Assembly: GCF_051014445.1 (NCBI RefSeq)
Contig: NW_027488368.1
Location: 27,378,001-27,442,000, forward strand
DNA from: Colletes latitarsis
Lineage: Eukaryota > Arthropoda > Insecta > Hymenoptera > Colletidae
Length of the DNA stretch: 64,000 nt
Direction of reading: 5' to 3'
A program made the translations under genes and the position numbers. Each line of letters begins with the position of its first letter. Positions within the stretch are counted from its first letter, which is position 1. Positions 11,996 through 23,094 of the stretch are shown piece by piece. Below the pieces are notes generated by a model. It searched no databases, was not told the origin of the DNA, and saw only the letters and a program-made list of their open reading frames with translations.

Positions 11996-12993
11996 GCAAA
12001 TATATCCACTTTTAGCTTCACATAACATACGACACAGTAGGCCATACTTTATTATTTTTGCGGGATTGTACGTTTTTATAGATAATTTTCCACGCCATGG
12101 AATAATAGATTCGTCAAGCGAAAGCTCCTTTTTCGGCGTGTATACTGATTTAAATTTATCTAATAAATAACTCAGTATTGGCTGAATCTTCCCGAGCTTA
12201 TTAGAACCAGCTGTTGTACGATTATATGAAAAATGCCATGTATCCCAAATCTGGCGAAATCTGTTATGCGACATTACCGTGGAGAACGATGGTGTTTTGG
12301 TATAAAAGTCTGTGAACCAGTAATCATCTTTTCGATCTTTCTTTACTTGACTCATCAATATAATCAAACCAAGAAATTTCTTCATGTCGCCTAGACAAAC
12401 ATCTCTCCACTTAGGCATTTTTTTACCATTACACATCTTGTCCTTATTTTGATGATAATAAATGTTTGATTCATTTACCATCAATTGAAATAAATCATTG
12501 CCAATAAACATTTCGACGATTTCTTTTATGCTCTGCTTATTAGCAGGAGCAATCATTGGACCAGATTCCGCAATAAAATCTGGAACGTTAGCAGCTTTAT
12601 CAACATCTGACCATGATTCAGTGTCACTATGTGATTCTGTGAACATTTCACTATCAATTAGATCATCGAAATCACTGGAATACTGCAATGGAACAGTTCT
12701 TCTTCTTCTTTTTGGAATCACATCACTATCACTGTTCTCGACCTCTATATCAGAATCTTCTGATTGTATAGAATAATCTGATAGAGGATCAGCGACATAT
12801 TCTCAGTAAATTTACTCACATTATAGGAGTAAAAATGCACAGAATAAGAAGGCCTATTAAGCTGTTCAACTAAAAGCGTAAAGCCATGAAATACTGGCTA
12901 CAGTATACGATGCCCAAGAGTAACTCTTGCATCAGCGTAGTCATGACAACAGCCAACAAATCGCCAAAGAAAAGAATGCTGTATTATCGCAGA

Positions 12994-13081
12994 CCCAGCG
13001 CTGAAGCGGCAGACTTCGAAACCCGCGTTTTCGCAGGCCCGGCGCTCACGCGATAGACTTCGAATCCCGCGTTTTCGCGGG
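12994..13081. repeat. 44-bp subterminal tandem duplication of piggyBac-1
   Basis: Two GC-rich 44-bp units (12994-13037, 13038-13081) share AGACTTCGAA and CCCGCGTTTTCGC cores. They lie just inside the right terminal inverted repeat, where piggyBac-like elements often carry subterminal repeats. Confidence 0.75.
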
Positions 13082-13082
13082 G

Positions 13083-13101
13083 CCGACGTACAATGTGTTA
13101 A
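13083..13101 (-). repeat. piggyBac-1 right terminal inverted repeat and TTAA
   Basis: The reverse complement reads CACATTGTACGTCGG, ending at 13097, and is followed by TTAA at 13098-13101. Confidence 0.88.
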
Positions 13102-15210
13102 GAAGTAAGCAGGAATGCAGTAAGAGTGCAGTTAGGTAATAAGCAAGCAGTAAGCTAGTAAGCAAGCAGTAGGCTTGTAAGCAAGCAGTAAGCTGGTAAG
13201 ATAGCAGGTAGCTAGTAAGGAGGTAGTAAGTAGGTAAGCAAGTAGTAAAATAGTAAGCAAGCAGTGAGCTAGTAAACGACGAAGAAGCTAGAAAGGAAGC
13301 AATATGCTAGTAAGCAAGCAGTAAGTCAGTAACAAAGCAGTATGCTAGTAAGCAAGCAGAAAGCCAGTATGCAAGCAGTAGGTTAGTATCAAAGCAGTAT
13401 GCTAGTAAGCAAGCAGCAGGCTAGTAAAAATGCAGTGAGTTAGTAAGGGAGCTGCAAGTTTGTAGCTGAGCAGTTAGCTGGTAAGCAAGCAGTAAGCTAG
13501 TAATTAAGCTGTGTGCTAGAAAGCAAGCAGTAAGGTACAAAACAAGCAGCACGCTGTGAGGCAAGCAGTTAGCTAGAAAGCAAGCAGAAGGCCAGTAAGC
13601 AAGCAGTAAGAGAGAGAGCAAGTAGAAAAATAGGAAGCAAGCAGTGAGCTAGTAAGCGAGCAGGAAGCTAGTAAGGAAGCAGTATGCTAGTAAGCAAGCA
13701 GTAAGCTAATAAGCAAGCAGCGGGCTAGTAGGCAAGCAGTAAGCGTGCAGGAAGCTAGAAAGCGAGCAGGGACGTAGTAAGAGAGCAGAATGCTAGTAAG
13801 CTAGCAGTAAGCTATTAAGGAACCAGCAAGCTAGTAAGCAAACAGAAAGCTAGTAAGGATGCAGTATGCTAGAGAGCAAACAGCTGGCTAGTAAGCAAGC
13901 AGTATGCTAGCATGCAAGCAGTAAGCATGTAAGCAAGCGGTAAGGTGGCAAGCGAGGAGGGTCCTTGTAATGGTGCAGAATGCTACTAAGCATCCAGTTA
14001 GCTAGTAAGCAACCAGTAAGATTCTAAACGAGCAGTGTGCTAGTAAGGAAGAATTATGCTTGTAAGCAAGCAGTAAGCTAGTAAGCGAGCATGGACCTAG
14101 TAAGGAAGCAGGATGCTAGTAAGCCAGCAGTAAGCTATTAGGGAACCAGGAATCTGGTAAGCAAGCAGGAAGTTAGTAAGAAAGCAGTAAGCTTGAGAAC
14201 AAGCAGCAAGCTAGTAAGCGTGCAGTAAGCTAGAAGGCAAGCAGGTGGCTAGTAAGAAAGCAGTTAGCTAGTAGGCAAGCAGTTAGCAAGTAAGGAAGCA
14301 GTAAACGAGTAAGCTAGCAGTAAGATTGTGGGCAAGCTGTAAGCTAGAAAGCAAGCACCAAGCTAGTATGCAAGCTGTAAGCTAATAAGCGAGTAGTGTG
14401 CTAGTAAGCAAGCAGTAAGCTAGTAAGCAAGGAGTAAGCTAGTACGCGAGCAGTAAGCTACGAAGCAAACAGTAAGCTAGAAAGCAAGCAGTAAGGGAGT
14501 AAGCTAGCAGTAGGCTAGTAAGCAAGCAGTAAGCTACTAAGGAAACAGGAAGCTAGAAAGCAAGCAGTAAGGGAGTAAGCTGGCAGTAGGATAGTTAGCA
14601 AGCAGTAAGCTAGTGAGCAAGGAGTAAGCTAGTAAGCGAGCAGTAAGCTACGAGGCAAACAGTAAGCTAGAAAGCAACCAGTAAGGGAGTAAGCTAGCAG
14701 TAGGATAGTTGGCAAGCGGTAAGTTTGTGGGCAAGGTGTAAGCTAGTAAGCAATCAGTAAGCTAGTAACAAAGCCGTAAGTTAGTATCAAAGCAGTAAGT
14801 TAGTAACAAAGCAGTAAGTTAGTGACAAAGCAGTAAGTTAGTTACGATGCAGTAAGCTAGTAAGCAAACAGTAAGCTAGTAAGCAAACAGCAGGCTAGTT
14901 AAAATGCTGTTCGTTAGTAAGGAAGAAGTAAGTTTGTAGTAAGGCAGTATCCTGGTAAGCAAGCAAGAAGCTAGTAAGGAAGCAGTAAGCTAGCAAGCAA
15001 GCAGTAAGTTAGTAAGCGAGCAGTAAGCTGGTAAGAAAGCAGTAAACTAGTAAGCAAGCAGCTGGCTAGTAAGAAAGCAGTATGCCAGTAAGCAAGCAGT
15101 AATCTAATAAGCGAGCAGCGGGCTTGTAAGCAAGCAGTAAGCGAGTAAGGGAGCTGTAAGCTAGTAAGCATCCGGTAAGCATGTATGCGAGCAGCAGGCT
15201 AGTAAGGAAG
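13102..15210 (+). repeat. 19-bp satellite array, block 3
   Basis: Same orientation as blocks 1 and 2. Local homogenised runs include the AAGTTAGTAACAAAGCAGT-type variant at about 14757-14860. A mosaic segment at 14461-14720 holds a GTAAGGGAGTAAGCTAGCAG variant at 14491, 14567 and 14681 (spacings 76 and 114 bp, both multiples of 19). No gene. Confidence 0.94.
15196..15210 (+). repeat. Left target-site sequence of copy C
   Basis: AGGCTAGTAAGGAAG, identical to the left duplication of copy F. The right flank (19610-19624) matches it at only 12 of 15 positions. Confidence 0.7.
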
Positions 15211-15908
15211 AAGAGGGCCGTGTCCGGGGGCCTCCTGCTGGAGATTCCCGGACCGTAGGGCTGGGAGAATGCGGACCGACTCTCCCAGAGGCTCTGGGCG
15301 AGCGGGTTATCCGGGTGGCCAGGCCCGCGAAGCGCACGGAGTTGCGCATTTGTGGGCTGGACGATTCGGTCACAACGCAGGATGTGTCTCGTGCCATAGC
15401 GACGACGGGGGACTGCCCCGATGGAGACGTGCGGGTCGGGGAGATCCGCAGGTCTTCTTCCGGTCTGGGGTCGGTGTGGGCCCGGTGCCCTCTCACCGCT
15501 GCCCGCAAGGTGGCGGAATCCGGGTAGGTGTTGGTGGTGTGGGTTTTGGCGCGTGTGGAGATACTCGCGCCGCGCCCACTCCAGTGTCACCGGTGCCTCG
15601 AGTTCGGGCACGTGAGGCAGTGGCGCACCTCGCCGGTGTACCGCAAGCGTCAATGTTACCGCTGCGGTGCGAAAGACCACCGGGCGAGCCAGTGCTCGGC
15701 GGCCCCCCACTGCCCGCTATGTGCGGACTTGGGGAGGCCGGCCGATCACAGGGTGGGGTGCAAAAAGTGCTCTCCCCCCTCCCGGAAGATGAGGGGGAGT
15801 CGGCCCTCTCCGGTTCAGGCACCGCGGTCGTTGGCATCGTCCATAATGGAGGTAGACGGTGCCACGGGGACGGACAGCCAGGAGGAGGCTGGGGCGGCCG
15901 CTAAGTAA
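15211..15908 (+). pseudogene. R1 ORF1 C-terminal part (copy C)
   Basis: This keeps the end of the gag-like protein. Two CCHC knuckles (CHRCLEFGHVRQWR with the last Cys lost, and CYRCGAKDHRASQC) are followed by CPLCADLGRPADHRVGCKKC. The first knuckle is damaged by Cys to Arg. A TAG at 15525-15527 interrupts the frame before the knuckles, and the 5' part is shifted near the truncation. The ORF ends with TAA at 15906-15908, overlapping the ORF2 ATG. Confidence 0.85.
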
Positions 15909-15926
15909 TGCCGCCCCGTCTCCTCC
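15881..15926 (+). other. TAATG stop/start hairpin (copy C)
   Basis: Outer stem GGAGGAGGC / GTCTCCTCC (one G-U pair), a bulged T, inner stem GGGGCGGC / GCCGCCCC (8 of 8 paired), and an 11-nt loop CGCTAAGTAAT. The ORF1 stop TAA lies in the loop and the ORF2 ATG overlaps the loop/stem border. Confidence 0.7.
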
Positions 15927-18900
15927 TCCAGGCCAACCTCAACCACTGCCGCGCGGCACAGGACAAGATGTCCCAAGTCCTCGCGGAGAGGGGGGTTGGC
16001 CCGGCGGTCGCCGCCGAGCCGTACCGCGTCCTTGATCACCCTCATTGGGTGTGGGACGCGGATGGCTTGGTGGCGGCGGTATTGGTAGGAGTCGACGGGA
16101 CCCCGCCTTTCTCCATCCTGGAGCGCGGTCGGAGATTCGTCGCCGTGGACTAAGGGGGAGTCGCCGTGGTGGGGTGCTACATCTCGCCCCGTAGCGGCCA
16201 CGCCGCGTTCGAGCAGTACCTGGCCGAGGTCGCGGCATGCGTGCAGCGCTGCGCGGCCCAGCCGGTGATGGTCCTGGGGGATTTTAACGCCAAGTCGGTG
16301 GCGTGCGTATTCGCTAGGACCTCTGTTCGCGGCGAGACCCTGGGCGACTGGGCGGCCGGGCTCGACCTTCGGTTACTGAACCGGGGCTCGGTGAACACGT
16401 GCGTGATGCGATATGGGGGGACCATCGTGGATGTTGGATTCGGGACCCCCAACACCGTGCGCATGGTGTCGGGATGGCAGGTGGTTGGGGGGGGGGGGGT
16501 GAAAGACACTCTCGGACCACCGGTATATTCGGATAGAGGTCTCTGCCCCCAGATGTACATCCCGACACCACCGGCTGATTGGCGCCCCACCGCGCCGCTG
16601 GGCGCTTCAGCGCCTAAACAAGGACTCTATGATGGCAGCTGCCCTCGCTGCAACTAGGCTGCAGGGGGCGGCCGAGTTGCCAAGCTTAGCGGAGGAGGTC
16701 GTTCGGCTCGGGGGATTAGTCGCAAATATTTGCGACGCGATGATGCCCTGGGTCGGGCGGGCTTCTCCACGCCGGGCGGTGTACTGGTGGTCGGCCGCGA
16801 TCGCAGAATTGCGCGTCGCGAGTGTGGGCGCCCGACGCCAGTACACCCGCGCGCGCCGTCGTCTACTAAGAGACGATGGCATGGCGCGAGCGAGGGCAGA
16901 TGACCTGTATGAGTCATACTCTACGGCTCGTGTTGCTCTGCAGGTCGCCATCAAACGGACCAAAACCCGGGCATGGAAGGAGCTCTGCCAGACCCTCGAT
17001 TACGATCCTTGGGGGCGCCCGTATAAGGTGGTGCTAAATAAGCTCCGCCCGTGAGCGCCCCCTGTCACCGAGGATCTTGACCCCCGGCTGCTGGAGGACG
17101 TGGTTAATACTCTCTTTCCAATTGGGGAGGGAGGATCACGACCTTCGGCGGCGCCGGTTGTCGCAATTCAGTGGGTGGCCGTGCTGGTGGTCACGCAGGG
17201 GGAGCTGGCCACGGCGATCAAACGGCTCGGGGCGCGTAACACGACCCCGAGGCCGGATGGTGTGCCCGGCCTGGTTTGGGTTTTGACCCAGTGCGTCCTT
17301 GGGGCCAACCTCAGGCGGTTGTTTGACTGATGCCTGAGGGACGGGCGATTCCCCCATAGGTGGAAAGTGGCGAGGATGGTCCTCCTCCGGAAGGCGGGTC
17401 GGCCCGCAGAATATCCCTCCGCATACCGGCCCATCTGTCTTCTCGACGAGGTGGGCAAGCTCTTTGAGCGCGTGATTGGTGCCCTCCTCGTCGAGGACCT
17501 GTCGCGTGGTGTCCCCGGCCTGGCCGACTGCCAGTACGGTCACCGGGAAGGTCGATCGACAATCGACGCGATAGGTCGCGCCAGGGCCCTCTCGGAGTCG
17601 GCCGTTTCCCGGCGAGGGATGGCTTTGGCAGTATCGTTGGATATTGCCAACGCCTTTAACACCCATCCCTGGGAAGAGATATGGAGGGGGCTCGAAGATC
17701 ATCGGGCCCCACCGTATCTCAGGGCAGCCGTCGGGGATTATCTCCGTGGCAGGTGGATCAAGAATCCGGGCCGGGATGGAGATATGCGGAGAGAGGTGTA
17801 CTGCGGTGTTCTGCAGGGGTCGGTCGTCGGGCCACTCCTGTGGAACATCGCGTACGATAAGGTGTTGCGGGCCGACCTCCCTGACGGCGTCAGCGCCGTG
17901 TGTTACGCAGATGACACACTGGTGCTGGTCGTCGGGGCTCAGTGGGGGTGGGCCAAGCGCCTCGCGGATGAGGGGGCGCAACGCGTCGGCAACCGGATCA
18001 GGGGGATGGGGTGACGGTGGCGGTCCATAAGACCGAGGTGAAAGCGTTACATTCACCTGGGCAGGATCCGCCACCCACCCTGATCCGGGTGGGTGGGACT
18101 GATATCGAGGTGAAGCCCCGGATGAGGTATCTGGGGCTGATCCTCGATAGCCACTGGCGCTTCGAGGAGCACTTCCGCTGCCTGGTTCCCCGGTTGGAGA
18201 GGATGGTCTCGGCTTTAGGCCGGATCCTCCCCAACCTGGGGGGCCCGGCGGGACGAGTTCGCCGCCTCTATGTGGCAATGGTTCAGTCGGTGGCCCAATA
18301 CGGGGCCCCCGTCTGGGCGGACGACCTGGCGGCCTCCCGGCGCAGCATGACGATGCTGCGTCGGGTGCAGAGGCGGATGGCGCTGAGGATCGTCCGCGGC
18401 TACCGGACCGTGTCGCATGAGGCGGCGACGGTCCTTGCGGGGATGCCGCCCATGGATCTCCTCGCGCGGTCGCACGCGATGATGTATCGTCATCGTGTCG
18501 ACCGTCGCGCGGGAGTGGGGGCGGTCCCGGGAGAGCAGGAACCTGCTTGGGGCAATTTGAAGCGCCAGGCCCGGCAGTTCGTGGTGCTCGCGTGGCAGGA
18601 GCGGTTGGCTCTGCCAACCGCGTGGCACCGGATAGTCGGGGCTGTACGGCCACTTGTGAGTGAGTGGCTGGACAGAGGCCATGGAAGCCTCACTTACCGG
18701 ATGGCACAGGTGTTCTCCGGGCATGGCAGCTACGGGAGTTACCTGTGCCGGATAGGGAAGGAGCCGACGGCGCGTTGCTGTCATTTTGCCGCTGAGTAGG
18801 ACACGGCTGAACACACCCTTGAGGTGTGCCCTGCGTGGGAGGGGGAGCGCTGTGTCCTGGTTGGCGAAATCGGGCGGGATGTCTCGCTGCTGGGCATGGT

Positions 18901-19093
18901 GCGCGCCATGCTCAGGAGCGAGCGGAAGTGGAGGGCCGTGGCCTCCTTCAGAGAGAAAGTAATGTTGCAGAAGGAGGCCGCGGGCAGGGAGCGCGACCTT
19001 CAGCGGCGTGCTGAGGCTCGTGCTCGTTTGGTGGAAGGAGGGATCCGCCCAGGCGCCGGGCGTCGTGGGCGGCCCCCGCGGTGTGGCGGATGA
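15908..19093 (+). pseudogene. R1 ORF2 endonuclease/reverse transcriptase (copy C)
   Basis: Degenerate ORF2. The start MPPRLLLQANLNHCRAAQD is intact, with endonuclease motifs LGDFNAKS still readable. A TAA near 16151, a shift in a G run near 16490, a stop replacing Trp near 17052, a stop after LRRLFD near 17328, a one-base shift near 18012 and a stop replacing Gln near 18797 break the frame. The reverse transcriptase motifs SLDIANAF and YADDTLVL keep their Asp residues. The C-terminal cysteine motif has lost a Cys (CCHFAAE). It is inactive. Confidence 0.9.
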
Positions 19094-19600
19094 CCCCGGC
19101 TGGGAGGGGGTTCCTGAAGGGAGCCTCCTCCAGCCACGAGGCGCGGGGTTGGACCGAAGTGAGAGTGCCACCCTAATTCCGTTCCGGCGCATCGGAAGGC
19201 ACCCTCGGTGGCATGGAGCGGCCACCAGCCACCAGCCGCCGAGGGGTAGAAATAGGGTCGCGGGCGATTAGGAGTTGGGTCTCGCAACCACCACTGAAAG
19301 CGGCCCCGAGACAGATGGCGGTAGGACGGAATGACCTCGTCCTGCCGCCATGAGATAGCGTGACAACAGGTGGGACCCTTTTGTCCTCCCGTAGATAGGC
19401 GCACAACGCAGGCACGGGGAGGATACCGGAAATATACTTCGAGTGATTCCCGGTATCCTCCCAAATCTTGCGGAAGGGCCACCGTGGGGATTTTAGTGGG
19501 TAGGTCCCGCACCCGCCATTCCATGGGCGCGGGGAATCCCACACACCCCGCTCGCCTCTCCCCAAAGAGGTGGAAGGGTGTCTTACGAAGATTTTCCGCA
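19094..19600 (+). other. R1 3' UTR with covarying hairpin (copy C)
   Basis: Stem ATGGCGGTAGGAC / GTCCTGCCGCCAT at 19315-19351 is homologous to the ATAGCGGCGGGA stem of the young subfamily, with paired substitutions that keep base pairing. The GGAGGATACCGG / CCGGTATCCTCC stem is also kept. Confidence 0.75.
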
Positions 19601-19610
19601 CGAAAAAAAA

Positions 19611-22446
19611 AGCTAGTATGCAAGCTGTAAGCTACAAAGCGAGGAGGAAGCTAGTAAGGAAGCAGTATGCTAGTAAGCGTGCAGAAATCTACAAAACAAG
19701 CAGCACGCTAGCAAGATAGCCGCAAGCTATTACGCATGCAGTAAACTAGTAAGCAAGCAGTAAACTTGTAAGCAAGCAGTAAGCTAGTAATGAAGCTGTA
19801 ACCATGCAAGCATGCAGGAAGCTGGTAAGCATGCAGTGAGCAAGTAAGCGAGCAGGAAGCTAGTAAGTAACCAGCATGCTATTAAGAAAGCAGTTAGCTA
19901 TTGAGCAGGCAGTAAGTTAGTAAGCAAGCAGTAAGCTAGTGAGCAAGCAGTAAGCCAGTAACGAAGTAGTAAGCTAGTAAGCAAGCTGAGAGCTAGTAAC
20001 CAAGCTGTAAGCTGGTAAGCAACAAGTTAGCTTGTAGGCAAGCAGCTGGCAAGTAATAATGCAATTAGCTAGTAAGAAAGCAGTATGCTAGTAATCAAGC
20101 AATAATCTAGTAAGCAAGCAGTGAGCTAGTAAGGGAGCAGGAAGCTAGTAAGCAAGCATTAAGCTAGTAGGCAACCACTAAGCTAGTAAGCATGCAGTGA
20201 GTCAGTAAGCGAGCAGGAAGCTAGTACGGAAGCAGCATGCTAGTAAGCAAGCAATAAGCTGGAAACAAGCAGCAAGCTGGTAAGCATGCAGTATGCTGGA
20301 AAGCAAGCAGCAGGCAAGCACGAGAGCAGCCAGATATTGAGCATGCAGTGAACTAGTCAGCAACCAGTAAGCACGTAAGCAAGCAGCAGGCTGGTCAGAA
20401 AGCAGTTAGCTAGGAAGCAAGTAGTAAGCTACTAAGCTGGCAGTGAGCTAGTAAGCCAGCAGTGAGCTGGCAAGCAAGCAGCGAGCTTGTAAGCCGGGAG
20501 GCAAGTAAGAAAGCAGTACGCTAGTAAGCCAGCAGTAAGCAACTAAGCAAACATTGGGCATGTAAGCAAGCAGCTGGCTAGTCAGAAAGATGCTAGCTAG
20601 TAAGAAAGCAGCATGCTAGGAAGGAAGTAGTGAGCTAGTTAGCGGAGAGGTAGCTAGAGAGCACGCAGCAGGCTTGGAAGCAAGCAGTCAGATTGATAGC
20701 AAGCAGGAGGCTTGTGTGCAAGCAGCAAGCTAGTGAGCAACCAGTAAGCTAGTAAGCAAGCAGCAGGATATTTAGAAAGCTATAAGCTAGTAGGAAAGCA
20801 GTGTGCTAGCAAGCAAGATGTGAGCCAGTAAGTAGGCAGTAATCTAGTAAGCAAGCCGTAAGCTGGTAAGGAAGCTGCTATCTAGTAAGTAAGCAGTAAG
20901 CTAGTAACAGAGCAGTATGCTAGTAAGCAAGCAGTAAGCTAGTAAGCAACCTGTCAGCTAGTAAACAAGTATCAGGCAATTAAGAAAGCAGTGGGCTTTT
21001 GTGCAAGCAGCAAGCCAGTAAGCATGAGGTAAGCTAATAAGCGTGCAGTGGGCTAGTAAGCGAGGAGGAAGCTAGTAAGGAAGTAGTATGATAGTAAGCA
21101 AGCAGTAAGCTAGTAAGCAACCTGTAAGCTAGTAAACAAGCAGTAAGCAGGTATGGAAGCAGGATACTAGAAAGCAAGCAGTTAGCTAATAAGCAGCAGG
21201 TACGAAAGTGAGCAATCAGCGGGCTAGTAAAAAAGCAAGTAGCTAGTAAGGAAGCAGTTTTCCAGTAAGCAAGCAGTAATCTTGTAAGCAAGCAGTGGGC
21301 TAGTAAGTGTGCAGGGAGATAGTGAGAAAGCAGTATGCTATTAAACAGAGAGTAGGCTAGTAAGGAAGCAGTATGCCAGTATACCAGCAGTAAGATGGAA
21401 AGCAAGCTGCAAGCTAGCAAGCAAGCAGGGAGCTAGTAAGTGAGCAGTAAGCTAGAAAGCAAGCAGCAGGCTAGTAAGCAAGCAGCAGGGTAGCAAGAAA
21501 GCAGGTAGCATGTAAGCAAGCTGTAAGGTAGTAAACAAGCAGTAAGCTAGTAAGCAAGCAGTAAACTAGAAGCAAACACCAAGTTTGTAAGCAAGCAGTA
21601 AGATGGAAAGCAAGCCGCAGGGTAGTAAGAAAGCAGTTATCTAGTAAGCCAGCAGTAAGCTAGTAAGCAAGCAGTGAGCTAGTAAGCAAGCAGTAAGATA
21701 CAAAGCAAGCAGCGGTGTAGCAAGAATGCAGGTAGCCAGTAGGCATGCAGTATGTCAGTAAGCAAGCAGTAAGCTAGTAAGCAAGCAGATGGCGAGTATG
21801 CTGGCGGTAAGCTAATAAGCAACCAGTAAGCTAGGAAGCAAGCAGTAAGCCGGTAAGCAAGCAGCAAGCTAGTAATCAAGCAGTAAACTAGGAAGCATGG
21901 AGCAGGCTAGCAGGAAAGCAGTTATCTAGTAAGCTATCCGTAAGCCAGTATGCAAGCAGTGAGCTAGTAAGCAAGCAGGGAGCTAGTAAGGGAGCACTAA
22001 GTTAGAAAGCAAGCATGGGGCTAGTGTGCAAGCAGTAAGTGAGTAAGCTAGTAGTAAGCTAGTGAGCAAGTAGTATGCTAGCAGTAAGCTAGTAGAGCGA
22101 GGAGGAAGCTTGTAGGGAAGCAGTATGCTAGCAAGCGTGCAGTAAGCTAGAAAGCATGGAGCAGGCTAGTAAGAAATCCGTTAGCTGTTGAGCACGCAGC
22201 AAACTAGTAAGCGAGCTGTAAGTTAGAAAGCAACCAGTGAGCAAGAAAGCAGGCAGGAAGCTGGTAAAATAGCAGTTAGCTAGTAAGCGAGCGGGAAGCG
22301 AGTAATGAAGCAGTATGGTAGTATCCAAGCAGTAAGCTAGTAACAAAGTGGTGTGCTAGTACGCAAGCAGGTAGGCTGCAAGCAAGCCGCAGGCCAGTAA
22401 GAAAGCAGTTAGCTAGTAGGCGAGGTGGAAGCTAGAAAGCAAGCGG
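19611..22446 (+). repeat. 19-bp satellite array, block 4
   Basis: Same orientation as the preceding blocks, no gene. It ends at the truncated 3' side of the Gypsy element. Confidence 0.93.
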
Positions 22447-22484
22447 CGGTAGGCCGGGGCGGTGTCCGGCTGGTGGATGGCCGG

Positions 22485-22603
22485 CTGCTAGTCGGCCGGC
22501 TACTGGTAGGCCGGCTACTGGTAGGCCGGTGTGATGGCCGGCTGTTGGTGTGCCGGTGTGATGGCCGGCTGCTGGTAGGCCGGTGTGAAGGCCGGCTGCT
22601 GGT
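22485..22603. repeat. GC-rich minisatellite (15-bp and 27-bp units)
   Basis: Three 27-bp units at 22523-22549, 22550-22576 and 22577-22603 (core GCCGGTGTGATGGCCGGCTG) are preceded by 15-bp units built on GCTACTGGTAGGCCG. On the minus strand it would encode repeats of TPAYQQPAI, but no convincing gene surrounds it. Confidence 0.8.
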
Positions 22604-23094
22604 CCGCCTGGCGGGTGGCCGGGCGGTATCCGTCTGGCCGGGTGGCCGGACAGTGGACCGGCTGGTGGCCGGCTCTTTGGGGCCGGCTGGGTCCCGGGTA
22701 GTGGCGGGCGGCGGACCGGGGTCCATCCGGACCCGGTGGCCGCCGAGGCGGCTTACCCGGCGGATGGTCGGCCGGACGGGGTGACCCGGTGTATCCCCTG
22801 CTGCGGGGGTCACCCGCAGGGCAGCCAGATCCCTGACGAGTCCGGGTTCGGAGGTGGCTGGCCGGCTGCTGGTCGTCAGATCCAGCGCTCCCAGGTCGGG
22901 GGTCCGGGTGCTGGTCTGCAGACGTGGTGGCGGTCTGCACTTTCGGGCCGGTAGTGGCCCGGTCGGAGGCCGGATGCGAGGCCTGGACTCGGCCGGGCGT
23001 TGATGTGATTACCCGAGTGGGCTTGCGCCGGCGCTAGCTTGCTGGGCTGGAAAAACGTCTGTTCGCCGCATGCTGAAACAGAGCAGAGAGTGAT
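22604..23094. other. Region downstream of Gypsy integrase, unassigned
   Basis: GC-rich sequence between the integrase stop and the minisatellite. A minus-strand frame (22515-22940) is rich in Pro, Arg and Gln and has no recognisable domain. It may be the 3' untranslated part of the Gypsy element or low-complexity sequence captured next to it. No LTR or polypurine tract was convincing. Confidence 0.4.

Larger units (their letters stand above)
9687..12793 (-). pseudogene. piggyBac transposase, disrupted
   Basis: DDE_Tnp_1_7-type transposase, which in intact members excises and inserts at TTAA. The N-terminal part reads from about 12793 down to 12008, with an acidic segment then a basic KRRRR motif; I find no ATG in frame before it, so the start is lost or lies elsewhere. 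The first catalytic Asp is visible in LSLDESIIPW. Copy B then interrupts the frame (10529-11990, duplication up to 12007). Downstream come the second Asp in HVYMDNYYNS and the third in MMGVDLADQF. A one-base shift near 10160-10180 separates the second and third motifs. The C-terminal cysteine cluster is cut short by a stop (CKVC and SSFMC only). The gene is dead. Confidence 0.9.
9320..13097 (-). mobile_element. piggyBac-like DNA transposon (piggyBac-1)
   Basis: Bounded by 15-bp terminal inverted repeats CACATTGTACG(C/T)CGG and the piggyBac target TTAA (TTGA at left, TTAA at 13098-13101). It carries a transposase on the minus strand. The region 9335-9686 is AT-rich and non-coding, and 12794-13097 is non-coding with a 44-bp subterminal tandem duplication. 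The transposase is split by an R1 fragment (copy B) with a 17-bp target duplication, so piggyBac-1 was in the satellite before B arrived. Without B the element is about 2.3 kb. It is AT-rich compared with the R1 copies. Confidence 0.93.
15211..19610 (+). mobile_element. R1-clade retrotransposon, 5'-truncated, old subfamily (copy C)
   Basis: It starts inside ORF1 (KRAV codons) at exactly the same point as copy F, then runs through the end of ORF1, TAATG, ORF2 and the 3' UTR to CGAAAAAAAAA. It is diverged from the young subfamily and carries many stops and shifts. The shared 5' junction with F indicates that C and F descend from one insertion by duplication. Confidence 0.92.

Noticed and set aside
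14971..15171. Many 60-130 residue open frames with LLTSLLLAY-type repeats in the satellite
   Set aside because: They are the satellite read on the strand complementary to the monomer. 19 bp is not a multiple of 3, so three monomers give a 19-residue hydrophobic period; the consensus contains a stop and the frames are open only where it has mutated.
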